DNA from: Aggregatilinea lenta | GTDB lineage: Bacteria; Chloroflexota; Anaerolineae; Aggregatilineales; Aggregatilineaceae | Direction of reading: 5' to 3' | DNA: 64,000 nucleotides | Assembly (NCBI RefSeq): GCF_003569045.1 | Contig: NZ_BFCB01000001.1 | Coordinates: 214,874-278,873, forward strand | Notes under the pieces: model-generated | What the model was told of the DNA's origin: nothing | Database searches by the model: none | Seen by the model: the letters and a program-made list of their open reading frames with translations, nothing else | Shown here: positions 9,068 through 18,150 of the stretch, in pieces | Numbering within the stretch: position 1 is the stretch's first letter | How the letters are laid out: each line of letters starts with the position of its first letter | Translations under genes and position numbers: made by a program

Positions 9068-9733
9068 TTAGACGCTCGATCCCGGCGTGCCAAGCGAAAC
9101 GGTCACCTGGCGGTTGCCCCAGACCTCGACCTCACCCTGCGGCCCGAAGGCCATCGCCGCGCCCACCGCGAGGCCGAGACCGTAAGCTTCGGGATGGGCA
9201 TACACCAGATCGCGCAGGCGGTCGGCCTGGTCGGCGCTGTAGCCAGGCAAAGCCAGCGCACCCGCCAGCCAGCCGATCCCCGGAAGAATCGTGTCGTCGC
9301 GCACGCTGTAGGCGGCCAGCATCCCGGCGCTCTCGCCAACGGCGTAGACCGTCGCGCCGCGCGCGAAAGCGTCTTCGATTGCGCGCAGCACCACGCCGGA
9401 AAGCGCGTCCGCCAGCACGTCCACGCGCGGCCCGCCACCCAGGATGATCACGCCCGCTTCGTTAAGCTGGCGGAACAGCACGTCGTCCTCTTCGGTCAGA
9501 ATATCGACCAGATAACCCGTGCGCGCGCCCAGCTCTTGCAGCGAATCCATGTGCGCGTCGGCTGCGTCGATATCGCCCGCCGCCCAAATATAAGCAATCG
9601 GTCCCTGGGAGTGGGTCAGGACCAGCACGCGCGCCTCAATGGACTGGACGTCCTCGGACAGCACCGCACCGCCGCCGGAGACAACCAGCCAACCGCCCCC
9701 TTCTCGCCAGCGAAAGATGTTCACCTGCGGCAT
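9068..9733 (-). CDS. Peptidase S51 / cyanophycinase-like protein
   Basis: 221 residues with the class-I glutamine-amidotransferase-like fold of the S51 family (dipeptidase E, cyanophycinase). The nucleophile elbow VGESAGM (about residues 151-157) supplies the candidate catalytic Ser. The preceding IILGGGP and the later PGIGWL...GYSADQADRL segments fit the family. A catalytic His near HP/EAYGLG is plausible but not proven. The protein is a little shorter than typical cyanophycinases and may hydrolyse small acyl peptides instead. It has no signal peptide, so it is probably cytoplasmic. It has its own hairpin downstream and no clear operon partner. Confidence 0.7.
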   Translation of the reverse strand: MPQVNIFRWREGGGWLVVSGGGAVLSEDVQSIEARVLVLTHSQGPIAYIWAAGDIDAADAHMDSLQELGARTGYLVDILTEEDDVLFRQLNEAGVIILGGGPRVDVLADALSGVVLRAIEDAFARGATVYAVGESAGMLAAYSVRDDTILPGIGWLAGALALPGYSADQADRLRDLVYAHPEAYGLGLAVGAAMAFGPQGEVEVWGNRQVTVSLGTPGSSV

Positions 9734-9844
9734 ACGTCTGCTGTTACCTTCCCTAGAATTAGCGATCAGAAGTCAATGTTCAATGATCAGTCAGGCCAAA
9801 CTTGGACACGCCCGATTCAGGGGTCCGCTGCGGTTCTCGCAGAG

Positions 9845-9889
9845 ACCTCACCCCCGGCTCCACTCCAATCAAGTTGGAGAGGGGAGAAA
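9845..9889. repeat. Intergenic CTCTCCAA/TTGGAGAG repeat, inverted copy
   Basis: Reads CCTCACCCCCGGC then CTCCAATCAAGTTGGAGAGGGG. It is the reverse orientation of the copies at 12291, 24164 and 45271. Confidence 0.7.
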
Positions 9890-9901
9890 ACCGTGCATAT
9901 C

Positions 9902-9964
9902 CGTAGGGGCGGGGCTTGCTCCGCCCGGTTTTTCGTAGAGGCGTATGGCTATACGCCCCTACGC
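9902..9964. repeat. Compound GTAGGGGCG palindromic repeat
   Basis: CGTAGGGGCGGGGCTTGCTCCGCCC directly joined to CGTAGAGGCGTATGGCTATACGCCCCTACG, i.e. the two repeat sub-types in tandem. It lies at the 3' end of the minus-strand amidohydrolase gene. Confidence 0.7.
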
Positions 9965-9989
9965 GATGTCACTCTTTTTTCACCTTGCG

Positions 9990-11174
9990 CTATTCCGGCA
10001 GCACGTACGACGCAACCGCGCTCGCTAGCAGATCGACCGCGAGCGGAATCGCACGCTCGTCGAAGTCGAAGCGCGGGTGGTGATGCGGGTAATCCAGGCC
10101 GCGCTCGGCGTTGGCCGATCCCACGAAGAAGTACGTGCCCGGCACAGCGTCGAGGAAGTATGACACGTCCTCGGCCAGCATCGTGCGGTAGCCCGTCACG
10201 ATCTCCAGGTCCGGCGCGACGCGCTCGAGGGTGGGCCGGATATGCGCGTTCACTTCCGGCGCGTTGATCACCGGCAGCGTCATGTACGCGACTTCCGTCT
10301 CCACCGTGCAGCCCAGCGACGCGGCGATCCCGGTGGCGATCTCCTCTACGCGCTTCTGTAGCAGATCGGCCATCTCCTGCGTGAAGGCGCGCACCGTGCC
10401 GCGAATTTCGGCGGTCGGGGGGATGACGTTGAACGTCTCCCCGGCGCGCAGATACGTCGCGGACACCACGGCCACGTCGGTCGGTGAGACGTTGCGACTG
10501 ACGATCGTTTGCAGCGCGGTGACGATCTGGCTGGCCGCTACTACGGGGTCGTTGGTGAGCTGCGGCAGCGCCCCGTGCCCGCCCTTGCCGCTGATGCGAA
10601 TCGTGAAGTCGCCCGCTGCCGCCATGAATGGCCCGTCGGTCAGCGCGATCTGCCCCAGCGGGCGCTCGTTCCACAGGTGCAGCCCCAGCGCCACGTCCGC
10701 AGTCGGGTTTTCCAGCGCGCCGTCCGCAATCATCGCGCTCGCGCCCGTGCCGAGTTCTTCGGCAGGCTGGAAGATGAACTTAACCCGGCCCTTCAGCCGC
10801 TGGCGCTGCGCGCTGAGCAGCTCCGCCACGGCCAGCCCGATCGAGGTGTGCGCGTCGTGGCCGCAGGCGTGCATCGTGCCGGGGTTCTGCGAGGCATAAT
10901 CGACCGCGTTCTCCTCCAAAATCGGCAGCGCGTCCATGTCCGCGCGCACGAGCACGGTCGGGCCATCGCCGTCACCTTCCAGAATGCCGATCACGCCGGT
11001 CTTGCCCACGCCGGTCTGTACTTCCAGCCCCAGCCGAGTCAGCGTGTCGGCCACGATTCCGGCGGTGCGCACTTCCTGAAAGCCCAGCTCAGGATGGCGG
11101 TGCAGGTCGCGGCGGCGCGCGATCCAGGCGTCCTGGCGGGCTTCGATCTGCGGTTTAAAGTCGATCACAGTCAC
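9990..11174 (-). CDS. M20 family metallo-amidohydrolase (IAA-amino acid/hippurate hydrolase type)
   Basis: 394 residues, normal length for the M20D amidohydrolases that cleave N-acyl amino acids or related amides with a two-metal centre. Visible motifs are RADMDALP, ACGHDAHTSIG (metal ligands), PAEELGTGA (catalytic and metal-binding Glu pair), and the lid-domain TISGKGGHGA-type stretch. A late metal-ligand region is HHHPRFDFDE. The substrate is uncertain. Translation starts at GTG 11174, with a perfect AGGAGG five bases upstream. It is followed by compound repeats and preceded by a MITE-like element, so it looks monocistronic. Confidence 0.93.
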   Translation of the reverse strand: MTVIDFKPQIEARQDAWIARRRDLHRHPELGFQEVRTAGIVADTLTRLGLEVQTGVGKTGVIGILEGDGDGPTVLVRADMDALPILEENAVDYASQNPGTMHACGHDAHTSIGLAVAELLSAQRQRLKGRVKFIFQPAEELGTGASAMIADGALENPTADVALGLHLWNERPLGQIALTDGPFMAAAGDFTIRISGKGGHGALPQLTNDPVVAASQIVTALQTIVSRNVSPTDVAVVSATYLRAGETFNVIPPTAEIRGTVRAFTQEMADLLQKRVEEIATGIAASLGCTVETEVAYMTLPVINAPEVNAHIRPTLERVAPDLEIVTGYRTMLAEDVSYFLDAVPGTYFFVGSANAERGLDYPHHHPRFDFDERAIPLAVDLLASAVASYVLPE

Positions 11175-11179
11175 AGCGG

Positions 11180-11185
11180 CCTCCT
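11180..11185 (-). promoter_or_regulatory. Shine-Dalgarno deciding the GTG start of the M20 gene
   Basis: AGGAGG on the minus strand, spaced 5 bases from GTG 11174, which supports the non-ATG start. Confidence 0.75.
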
Positions 11186-11212
11186 ATGCCTGACCGCCCG
11201 GCTTACCGGGTC

Positions 11213-11345
11213 GCTAAGAGCGTGTATGGAAAGCGGCTTTACATTCCTTTTTGTAACTCGTGACAAGCATCTTCCGCTGTCCTGCGCCCCTTCTCCCTGA
11301 GGGAGAAGGGGCCGGGGGATGAGGGTTTCCGTACACACCCTAAGC
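11213..11345. mobile_element. MITE-like repeat, copy 1
   Basis: About 133 bases with imperfect terminal inverted repeats: left GCTAAGAGCGTGTATGGAAA, right the complement of GCTTAGGGTGTGTACGGAAA (16 of 20 match). The interior has a CCCCTTCTCCCT/AGGGAGAAGGGG hairpin and CCGGGGGATGAGGG. No coding capacity. It reaches the 3' end of the PIG-L gene (stop at 11340). Confidence 0.75.
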
Positions 11346-12074
11346 AAGCTCAAAGACGCGAAATGCTTCCGTGTAGCGCGGTCCATCCCCGATCCACTCC
11401 GGATCGACGCCCTCCCGCTGGCGCTGCGCCATCTCGTCCATATCCGCGATCTGGCTGACGTGCTCGCGCAGCGCGGCGATCTTTGTCTCAAGATAGTCCG
11501 TCACGTCGATCTTAACGGTGGGTTGGGTCGGCAGGCACATGTAGACCTGCTTGACCTTGTGCGGCTGAAGCCCTTCCTGCCGGTACAGCTCCGGGAAGGT
11601 CAGGTGATCGCGCGCGGAGGGGAATACGGCGTCTAGCGCCGCCTCCGCGATGGCGCGGTGATCGGGGTGATTGAGGTAGCCCGTGCCGTACCAGCGCCCC
11701 ATTGGGTCGTTCGTCACGACGATGTCGGGCCGCTTGAGGCGGATCAGGCGCGCCAGTTGGCGGCGCAGATCCAGCGTGGGCTGAAGCTCGCCGTCCAGGT
11801 AGCGCAGGAAGATCGCGTCCTTCACGCCCAGGCGGGCCGCCGCCGCGCGCTCCTCGGCTTCGCGCAGCGCGATGAGATGGTCGGAGAGCACATTCAGGTC
11901 GCCTGACCCCTTATCGCCGCTGGTCGCCAGCACGAAAATGATGTGTTTGCCTTCGGCGGCCCACCGCGCGAAGGTGCCGCCGCAAAAGAACTCCGGATCG
12001 TCAGGATGGGCGAAGATGCCCATCACCCGCTGCATCTGAGGCGTGTCTGTTGTCTCCGCCGTTGTCTCCGACAT
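11340..12074 (-). CDS. PIG-L/LmbE family deacetylase
   Basis: 244-residue zinc-dependent N-acetyl-sugar deacetylase family protein (relatives act on GlcNAc-inositol, GlcNAc-malate or other acetylated sugars). The zinc/catalytic motif is FAHPDDPEFFCGG near residue 22; the second conserved segment is LNHPDHRAIAEAAL. The actual substrate is unknown. The C-terminal tail (about 20 residues) overlaps a MITE-like element, so the stop codon may have been supplied by an insertion. A second PIG-L protein is at 35384-36178; the two are not near-identical. Confidence 0.9.
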   Translation of the reverse strand: MSETTAETTDTPQMQRVMGIFAHPDDPEFFCGGTFARWAAEGKHIIFVLATSGDKGSGDLNVLSDHLIALREAEERAAAARLGVKDAIFLRYLDGELQPTLDLRRQLARLIRLKRPDIVVTNDPMGRWYGTGYLNHPDHRAIAEAALDAVFPSARDHLTFPELYRQEGLQPHKVKQVYMCLPTQPTVKIDVTDYLETKIAALREHVSQIADMDEMAQRQREGVDPEWIGDGPRYTEAFRVFELA

Positions 12075-12396
12075 CGTGTCCTGACCTGCTGTGTGAGTCC
12101 TCTACCAGGATAACGCGGGCGGCTGAACCGCCGTGAATCATCCTCACCCAACGGTGAGGAACACTCCCAGGCGCTTACGCAGCCGCAAGCGCCCAGGTAA
12201 CTGTGACCTCTGATGGTACATCCATCGCCTCAATCGCCGGGATAGCAAAGACCGGGCGGACCAAGCCCTGCCCCTATAGTTCGTGCTTGCTTCCCCTCTC
12301 CAACTTGACTGGAGAGGAGCCGGGGGTGAGGTCTCTACGGCAGCCGGATCGCGTCGAAAAACGGCATCGATTGGCCGTCAAATACAATCCGCCCCG
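12075..12396. other. 322-base intergenic region with hairpins and a repeat
   Basis: Between two minus-strand genes. It contains CCTCACC/GGTGAGG (12142-12159), GGCGCTT/AAGCGCC (12170-12193) and the CTCTCCAA-type repeat at 12291-12332. No coding frame with family signatures is seen. It should contain the promoter of the PIG-L gene and the terminator of the RicT-like gene, but neither is clear. Confidence 0.5.
12291..12332. repeat. CTCTCCAA/GGAGAG intergenic repeat
   Basis: CCCTCTCCAACTTGACTGGAGAGG followed by AGCCGGGGGTGAGGT. A single base change in the loop arm separates it from the copy at 24164. Confidence 0.7.
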
Positions 12397-13566
12397 CTAC
12401 TCGCTCTGTGGTGGCGTCTGGTCACCGGACTCCAGCGGCTTGCCGCTGCCTTGCCGTCCCCGGCCCCGGCGACCCCGGCTGCGACGCCGTCCGCCGCCCC
12501 GATCGCCCTTGCGATCCGGCGCGTTGCTGTCGGCCTGCGAGCGTCCGCTGAGATTATCAAGGTCGATCACGTCGGTCATATCGACTTCTTCGTCCGGCTC
12601 AACGGCGGGTTCTTCTTCGGTCGCTGTGGGCGGCAGCGACGCCCGGCCCCGGTTCGCGCCGCAGTCGCATTCGCCGCCCTCGTGCTTGGCGCACGGCTGC
12701 TCGGCTTTGGCCTTCAACGCCTCCCACTCTTCGAGCGGGATGATCTCCTCGCGCGTGACGACGTGGCGCGTATCTTCAACTATCACGGTCACGGCATCCC
12801 TGAGTGGATGCACGTCGATCACGCGGCCCTCGCCGTGCGGCGTGCCGATGCGCTTGTTGCGCTTGGGGAGCTGCTTGCGCGCCTCGACGTACTGCTCGTA
12901 CTCGTAGATCAGGCAGCAGCGCAGCCGCCCGCACATGCCCGTGATCTCCGACGGGTTGAGCGAGATGCCCTGCGCTTTCGCCATTTTGATCGAGATCGGG
13001 CTGAAATCGGTCAGGAAAGTGCTGCAGCAGCGCGGAATCCCGCACGCGCCCATGCCGCCGATCAGCTTCGCCACGTCGCGTGGGCCAACCTGCCGCATCT
13101 CGACTTTGGCCTTGAAGCTGCGCTGGAGCGCGGAGCGTAGGCGGTTGGTGTTGAGCTTGTCGTCAGCGCTGAAGAGGAACGCCAGCAGCGTCCCGTCGAA
13201 GTTGTACTGCGCCGCGACGAACTTGGCCGTCTCGTAGCCGCCTATCTCTGACGCTTTTTCGCGGCAGATGATCAGCGCCTCGACCTCGCGCGACTTCCAC
13301 AACTGCGCGCTCATCTGGTCCATCGAGGTGGACTTGCGCAGGATCGGCTTATAGTCGCGCAGCGTTTCTTCGCCGTCGATAGGCAGGAGATTCATCACCT
13401 GCCCCATTTGCATCCCGCGCGCCGTCTCCACGATCACATGCTCGCCCACTTGCAGGTCGGGCAGGTGCGTGCAGCTAAAGTGATAGAGCTTGCCCACTTC
13501 ATTAAAGCGTACACCGGCAATCGAGCCGGAGACAGTTTGCGTCTGTTCGTCATTGATAAGCGTCAT
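12397..13566 (-). CDS. PSP1 domain protein, RicT/YaaT-like, with Arg/Gly-rich tail
   Basis: 389 residues. The N-terminal two thirds (about 1-280) is a PSP1/RicT domain: GVRFNEVGKLYHF, ARGMQMGQV, GGMGACGIPRCC and MCGRLRCCLIYEYE give the conserved Cys pairs that in RicT help bind an iron-sulphur cluster. In Bacillus RicT works with RicA and RicF to stimulate RNA processing by RNase Y; those partners are not visible here. Residues about 300-389 form an acidic stretch then a basic tail (GGRRRSRGRRGRGRQG) absent from the short Bacillus protein and likely to bind RNA. A GGAAGG sequence precedes the ATG. Confidence 0.88.
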   Translation of the reverse strand: MTLINDEQTQTVSGSIAGVRFNEVGKLYHFSCTHLPDLQVGEHVIVETARGMQMGQVMNLLPIDGEETLRDYKPILRKSTSMDQMSAQLWKSREVEALIICREKASEIGGYETAKFVAAQYNFDGTLLAFLFSADDKLNTNRLRSALQRSFKAKVEMRQVGPRDVAKLIGGMGACGIPRCCSTFLTDFSPISIKMAKAQGISLNPSEITGMCGRLRCCLIYEYEQYVEARKQLPKRNKRIGTPHGEGRVIDVHPLRDAVTVIVEDTRHVVTREEIIPLEEWEALKAKAEQPCAKHEGGECDCGANRGRASLPPTATEEEPAVEPDEEVDMTDVIDLDNLSGRSQADSNAPDRKGDRGGGRRRSRGRRGRGRQGSGKPLESGDQTPPQSE

Positions 13567-13761
13567 AAACTGCCTTCCGATAGCCTCTCGTGCACGTTCC
13601 GGAATGGAACGCGCCGCCTGTTAACTATAGAAGATGTGCGAACCGTTTGCAACGGAAGTTTTAGCATCCGGTGGCCCGCAGCAGTTCGGCGCATTGGCTG
13701 AAAACGGTGTAAACTAGGGCGAAGCACCGTTCTCCCTGCCGAGGCGAAGGAGACCATCCGT

Positions 13762-14628
13762 ATGATCCGATCTCGTGTACCCGCCCGCCTGGCGTTAGCG
13801 CTCGTCCTGAGCCTGGTCACGCTCAGCGCGTCAGCGTGCTACAAAAACGCGGGCGAGAACGTGCAGCCCACCTCGAACCGGGTCGATTTGAGCGATCTCG
13901 AATCGCCCGCTGCTGCCACGAATACGCCACTGGCGACGCCCGGCGGACGCACACCCACCGCCGGAACCGCGCTGGCAACCGCCGATGCGAACGACGGGGG
14001 CAGCGTGCTCGGCCCGACGCCGACCCAGCTCGACCTGTTTGGCCCGACCAGCAGCGGCGACACCGCCGCGATTGAAACCACGCCGACGACCGCGCCGCCG
14101 GGCATCACCACGCCGGGCATGAGCGACATCCGGCCCTCCGCGACACCCGTACCGACGCTCAACGCCGCGCAGCGCCTGACAGCCACCACCGCCGCGCCAG
14201 TCGAGTCCGCCCCTGCCGCCGCTGACGACTGCGTGCATGTGGTCCAGTCCGGCGACTCGCTGTTTTCCATCGCGCAGCAGAACAACGTCGAGCTGAGCGA
14301 TCTGGTCGCCGCGAACCCGGACCTGCTGACGGCAGGCGAAAACTCGATTCTCCAGGTCGGCTGGCAGCTTCAACTGCCCGGCTGCGGAGCCGCGCCGACG
14401 CCGCAAATCGAGGCGCCGGTCGCCCCTGCCGCCTCGACGCCCACCGTCGCGCCCGCCGCGGGCGGCCCCACGACGCACGTCGTTCAGGCGGGCGACACCG
14501 TCTTTTCCATCGCGCAGCAGTACGGCGTGAGCGTGGACGCGATCATCCAGGCCAACAGCCTGACCGTGCAGGGCAACGTCGCCTACATCACCGTCGGGCA
14601 GACGTTGATCATCCCCGCCGCGCAGTGA
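13762..14628 (+). CDS. LysM-domain lipoprotein
   Basis: 288 residues, exported. The signal peptide ends in a lipobox (SLVTLSASAC, Cys at residue 29), so it is a predicted lipoprotein. A Thr/Pro/Ala-rich spacer of about 120 residues follows, then two LysM domains with near-identical starts (HVVQSGDSLFSIAQQ at about 158 and HVVQAGDTVFSIAQQ at about 242), separated by another Ala/Pro/Thr spacer. LysM domains bind GlcNAc-containing glycans, so the protein probably tethers the membrane to peptidoglycan. No enzyme domain is fused. It has its own start region with GGCGAAGGAG before the ATG. Confidence 0.92.
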   Translation: MIRSRVPARLALALVLSLVTLSASACYKNAGENVQPTSNRVDLSDLESPAAATNTPLATPGGRTPTAGTALATADANDGGSVLGPTPTQLDLFGPTSSGDTAAIETTPTTAPPGITTPGMSDIRPSATPVPTLNAAQRLTATTAAPVESAPAAADDCVHVVQSGDSLFSIAQQNNVELSDLVAANPDLLTAGENSILQVGWQLQLPGCGAAPTPQIEAPVAPAASTPTVAPAAGGPTTHVVQAGDTVFSIAQQYGVSVDAIIQANSLTVQGNVAYITVGQTLIIPAAQ

Positions 14629-14745
14629 CGCCGCATAATGACGCCGCACAATGGCGATTTTGCTAAACTCTAACCATCCAAACGCGGCTGCTCTGCATCA
14701 CCGGGCAGCCGCACTCGTTCCCCAATCCATGCAGCGGAGGAACCT

Positions 14746-15036
14746 ATGCCGCTCAAACGTCCGATATTCCGGTGGGAAACACAGTCCGGCGAGCCAGTCA
14801 CTCATGGGGACGTGCGCGTGACGCCCGTCGCCCGGTCGCTGTACATCGGCGGATTGCGGGCCGGGGCCGCCTGGGCGCGTCCCGCCGCCCTGCTCGTCGA
14901 GCGCGATGGACGCACGCAGCGGATCACCGTGCCCGACATCACACGCCGCATTCAAATGGGCTTGGTGGGGCTGGGCGCCGCGTTCACCCTGGTCACGTGG
15001 GCCAAACAAAGTCGAGACAGGAGCGAAAACACATGA
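14746..15036 (+). CDS. Small hypothetical membrane protein upstream of gerW-like gene
   Basis: 96 residues, not recognised. The first 60 residues are soluble-looking, with a segment GDVRVTPVARSLYIG and a strand-like ALLVERDGRTQRITV; a single hydrophobic stretch (GLVGLGAAFTLVTW) lies near residues 73-87. The stop overlaps the ATG of the GerW-like gene (ATGA at 15033-15036), so they are coupled and probably work together at the membrane. GGAGGAACCT before the ATG supports the start. Confidence 0.65.
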   Translation: MPLKRPIFRWETQSGEPVTHGDVRVTPVARSLYIGGLRAGAAWARPAALLVERDGRTQRITVPDITRRIQMGLVGLGAAFTLVTWAKQSRDRSENT

Positions 15037-15512
15037 GCGAAGAAGTCAACAAGTTTTTCTTTTCGAAACTGGAAGACGAAAAACAGGCTTACGACCTGCT
15101 GGACAGCCTGACCACGGTAGCTCATCCCAGCACCGTCTACGGCGAGGCGATCCCGGTCGGCGAGCGCATCGTCTTCACCGCGTCGGAGGTGAGCGTCGGG
15201 TTGGGCTTCGGCTTCGCGCGCGGCGGTGGCGGGGGCGATACGCCAGGCGAGTCCGATATCGAATATCGTGAGGGCACCGAGCCTGCGCCACCGCCAAAGT
15301 CACCGTCCGCCAGTACGCCGGGCTTCGGCTTCGGCGGGGGCGGAGGGGGCGGCGGCTATTCGGCGGCGCGCCCGGTCGCGGTGATCAGCGTCGGGCCGGA
15401 CGGCGTGCAAGTGGACCCGATCGTCGATCCGACCAAGATCGTCATCACGTTCCTGACCGTGCTGGGCAGTACGCTGGCCATGCGCCATCGCTTGATGCAC
15501 GGGGGCAAGTAG
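15033..15512 (+). CDS. GerW (YtfJ)-like protein
   Basis: 159 residues. The pattern of an N-terminal helix, then STVYGEAIPVGERIVFTASEVSVGLGFGFARG, Gly-rich loops (GFGFGGGGGGGGYS) and a final PVAVISVGPDGVQV strand is that of the GerW/YtfJ family, first named from Bacillus sporulation but widespread in bacteria that do not form spores. A hydrophobic segment (VITFLTVLGSTLAM) near the C-terminus suggests membrane association, which most short GerW proteins lack. The molecular role is unknown. Its ATG overlaps the stop of the small membrane protein gene, and a bidirectional terminator follows. Confidence 0.8.
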   Translation: MSEEVNKFFFSKLEDEKQAYDLLDSLTTVAHPSTVYGEAIPVGERIVFTASEVSVGLGFGFARGGGGGDTPGESDIEYREGTEPAPPPKSPSASTPGFGFGGGGGGGGYSAARPVAVISVGPDGVQVDPIVDPTKIVITFLTVLGSTLAMRHRLMHGGK

Positions 15513-15542
15513 CACCCGCTGGTTACCTGCTGCACACCAAAA

Positions 15543-15583
15543 CGGGGCGGTCACCGAAACGCGTGACGCGCCCCATTTTTTTC
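15543..15583. terminator. Bidirectional rho-independent terminator
   Basis: GGGGCGGTCAC/GTGACGCGCCCC stem followed on the plus strand by ATTTTTTT. It separates the GerW-like gene from the convergent small RiPP-like gene and also reads with GTTTTG on the minus strand. Confidence 0.85.
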
Positions 15584-15615
15584 CTCTGGCGACTGTGTTC
15601 GAGCAATCCGGCGCG

Positions 15616-15912
15616 TTACGAATCGCCGCCATACTTGTTCATCATCAGGTTCAGCACCGAGTCCATATCGACGCTGTCTTTGCCGCCCATCAGCGAGAAG
15701 CTGCCCAGGAAGCCGCTCTTGGACTGGCGTGCTTCGAGATCCATAGTCATCTCGTCGAAGGTGTCCGAGTTCAGGCTGAGGATCATCTTCTGTTCCTTGT
15801 CGGACAGGTCGTAGTCTTTGAGCGCGGCTTCTGGATCTGACAGCAGCTTGGCACGATAGGCCGTATCGGTGATGGCACGGCTGACGATGGTGGTGAGGGC
15901 TTCGCGCGACAT
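15616..15912 (-). CDS. Small NHLP-clan / RiPP-precursor-like peptide (Os1348/Franean1_4349 type)
   Basis: 98 residues. The N-terminal half, MSREALTTIVSRAITD followed by YRAKLLSDPEAALKDYDLSDKE, matches the nitrile-hydratase-like leader peptide (NHLP) style of Os1348/Franean1_4349-type proteins: an alpha-helical leader with 'A-x-x-D-x-x-(F/Y)-R-x-x-L-x-x-D-P-x-x-A-L-x-x-Y-x-L'. The C-terminal half is Met/Ser/Gly-rich (GFLGSFSLMGGKDS, LNLMMNKYGGDS) without Cys, so lanthionine-type modification is unlikely. No maturase or exporter dedicated to it is nearby; the closest transporter is the ABC-2 pair at 16429. It could be a RiPP precursor modified elsewhere or a free-standing member of the clan. 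Confidence 0.7.
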   Translation of the reverse strand: MSREALTTIVSRAITDTAYRAKLLSDPEAALKDYDLSDKEQKMILSLNSDTFDEMTMDLEARQSKSGFLGSFSLMGGKDSVDMDSVLNLMMNKYGGDS

Positions 15913-16234
15913 GGGTTCCTCCTGCATATCCGTCCGCTGTAGTGCGAATACGGTACTTGATTTTGGGCTTCTGGACAAGTCATTGAACTTGATTTGAGTA
16001 TCCGCCAGGGCCGTGACCACGGCGTGACCGCACGAAGGTTTTGGCGGCATCGATTCAACTTATGACGGCTTTTATACGAGACTGATACACTTACCGCCCG
16101 GAATGTGATACTCGCAGGCGGCAAATCCTCCGTTTGATACCATCTACCGCTGCGCACATCGGTTATGCTAGAGACTGTGTCGTCTTCCCGTGCGCGGCAC
16201 CGCGCACCGGGCCTTGAAAGTGAGTCTGGTGCAC
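15913..16234. other. 322-base divergent intergenic region
   Basis: It lies between the minus-strand RiPP-like gene and the plus-strand PLDc_N/ABC operon and must hold both promoters. TTGATA (16134) and TATGCT (16164) are visible but their spacing (24 bases) is too long for a standard promoter. No other structure is seen. Confidence 0.4.
15918..15923 (-). promoter_or_regulatory. Perfect Shine-Dalgarno for the RiPP-like gene
   Basis: AGGAGG five bases before ATG 15912. It is decisive against longer in-frame starts up to 16050. Confidence 0.8.
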
Positions 16235-16428
16235 ATGGACAGTACAACGATTGTAGCGCTTATCCCGTTGATCGTAATCCAGATCGGCGTGCAGATCTAC
16301 ACCCTGTACGACCTCTATAAACGCGGCGGCGCCAGGAGCTATACCCCGGTGTGGGTCGTGGTGATCGTGCTCGGCCAACTGCTCGGCCCGATCCTGTACT
16401 TCGTGCTGGGGCGGCGCGAAGACGTCGA

Positions 16429-16432
<4 letters not shown>
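16235..16432 (+). CDS. Small membrane protein, phospholipase D N-terminal (PLDc_N) type
   Basis: 65 residues with two transmembrane segments: IVALIPLIVIQIGVQIYTLYDLYKRG and TPVWVVVIVLGQLLGPILYFVLGRRED. The pattern 'Y-D-L-x-K-R-x......W-x-x-V-I-x-x-x-x-x-G-P-I-x-Y-F-x-x-G-R-x-E' is the PLDc_N domain, often seen alone beside ABC-2 transporters. The ATG at 16235 is the best start although its ribosome binding site is weak. Its stop overlaps the next ATG (ATGA), so it is the first gene of the ABC operon and perhaps an accessory subunit. Confidence 0.8.
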
Positions 16433-17354
<922 letters not shown>

Positions 17355-17355
<1 letters not shown>

Positions 17356-18116
17356 TGCACGTCTTCCGGGTTCAACTGCGCAAAGAGTTGCTGGAGCTGT
17401 GGCGCACGCGCAAGGTGTTGATCGTGTGGGTGGTGCTGATCGCGTTCGGGCTGATGTCGCCGCTGTTCGCCAAGCTGACACCGGAGCTGCTCAAGTCGAT
17501 GGGTGAGCAGCAGCAGAACATCCAGATCACCATCACCGAGCCGACGACGAACGACGCCACCGACCAATTTGTCAAGAACACGACCCAGTTCGGTCTGCTG
17601 TTGGGCGTGCTGATGAGCTTCGGGGCCATCGCCGGAGAGCGCGAGCGCGGGCAGGCGACGCTGATCTTCCCGCATCCGCTCCCGCGTGAGACGTTCGCGC
17701 TGGCGAAGTTCGCCGCGCTGGCGATCCTGTTCGGCGTGGGACTGCTGCTCGGCGCGCTGGCCGACCTGCTCTATACGCTGCTGCTGTTCGACGCGCCGCC
17801 GGTGGGCGGGTTCGTCGTGCTGGTCATCTTCATCTACCTGTGGCTGCTGTGCCTGATCGCGCTCAGCCTGTTGGCGAGCGCGTTGGGGCGCTCGATGACC
17901 GGCGCGGGTGGGCTGGCATTCGTGTTCGTGCTGGTCGTGCTGATCGCGTCCTCGCTGACGCGTTTCGCGCCGGGCAAGCTCACCGACTGGGGCCGCACTC
18001 TGGCCATCGGCGCGGACGGTCCGGCGCAGTGGGGCGCGCTGATCGTGACGCTGGCGCTGACAGTTCTGGCCGTGGCGGGCAGCGCGATCGCCCTGCGGCG
18101 GCAGGAGATCGAGTAG
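17355..18116 (+). CDS. ABC-2 type transporter permease
   Basis: 253 residues with about six hydrophobic segments (near 20-40, 90-105, 130-160, 165-190, 200-220, 230-247). The segment GAIAGERERGQATLIFPHPLPRETF between the second and third helices is the classic ABC-2/NosY-like cytoplasmic loop that contacts the ATPase. The first extracytoplasmic loop is about 50 residues. Expressed with the ATP-binding protein (one-base overlap with its stop). Likely to export a lipid, peptide or drug; nothing in the sequence decides which. Confidence 0.9.
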
Positions 18117-18150
18117 CGCGGCGCACGTTGTAACACATGTGGCGTAGTCT

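Noticed and set aside
8978..10267. A 429-codon plus-strand frame across the S51 and M20 genes
   Set aside because: It runs antisense through two genes with recognisable motifs and through repeats; no motif of its own.
16134..16169. Promoter TTGATA...TATGCT upstream of the PLDc_N/ABC operon
   Set aside because: The spacing of 24 bases is too long for a sigma-70-like promoter.
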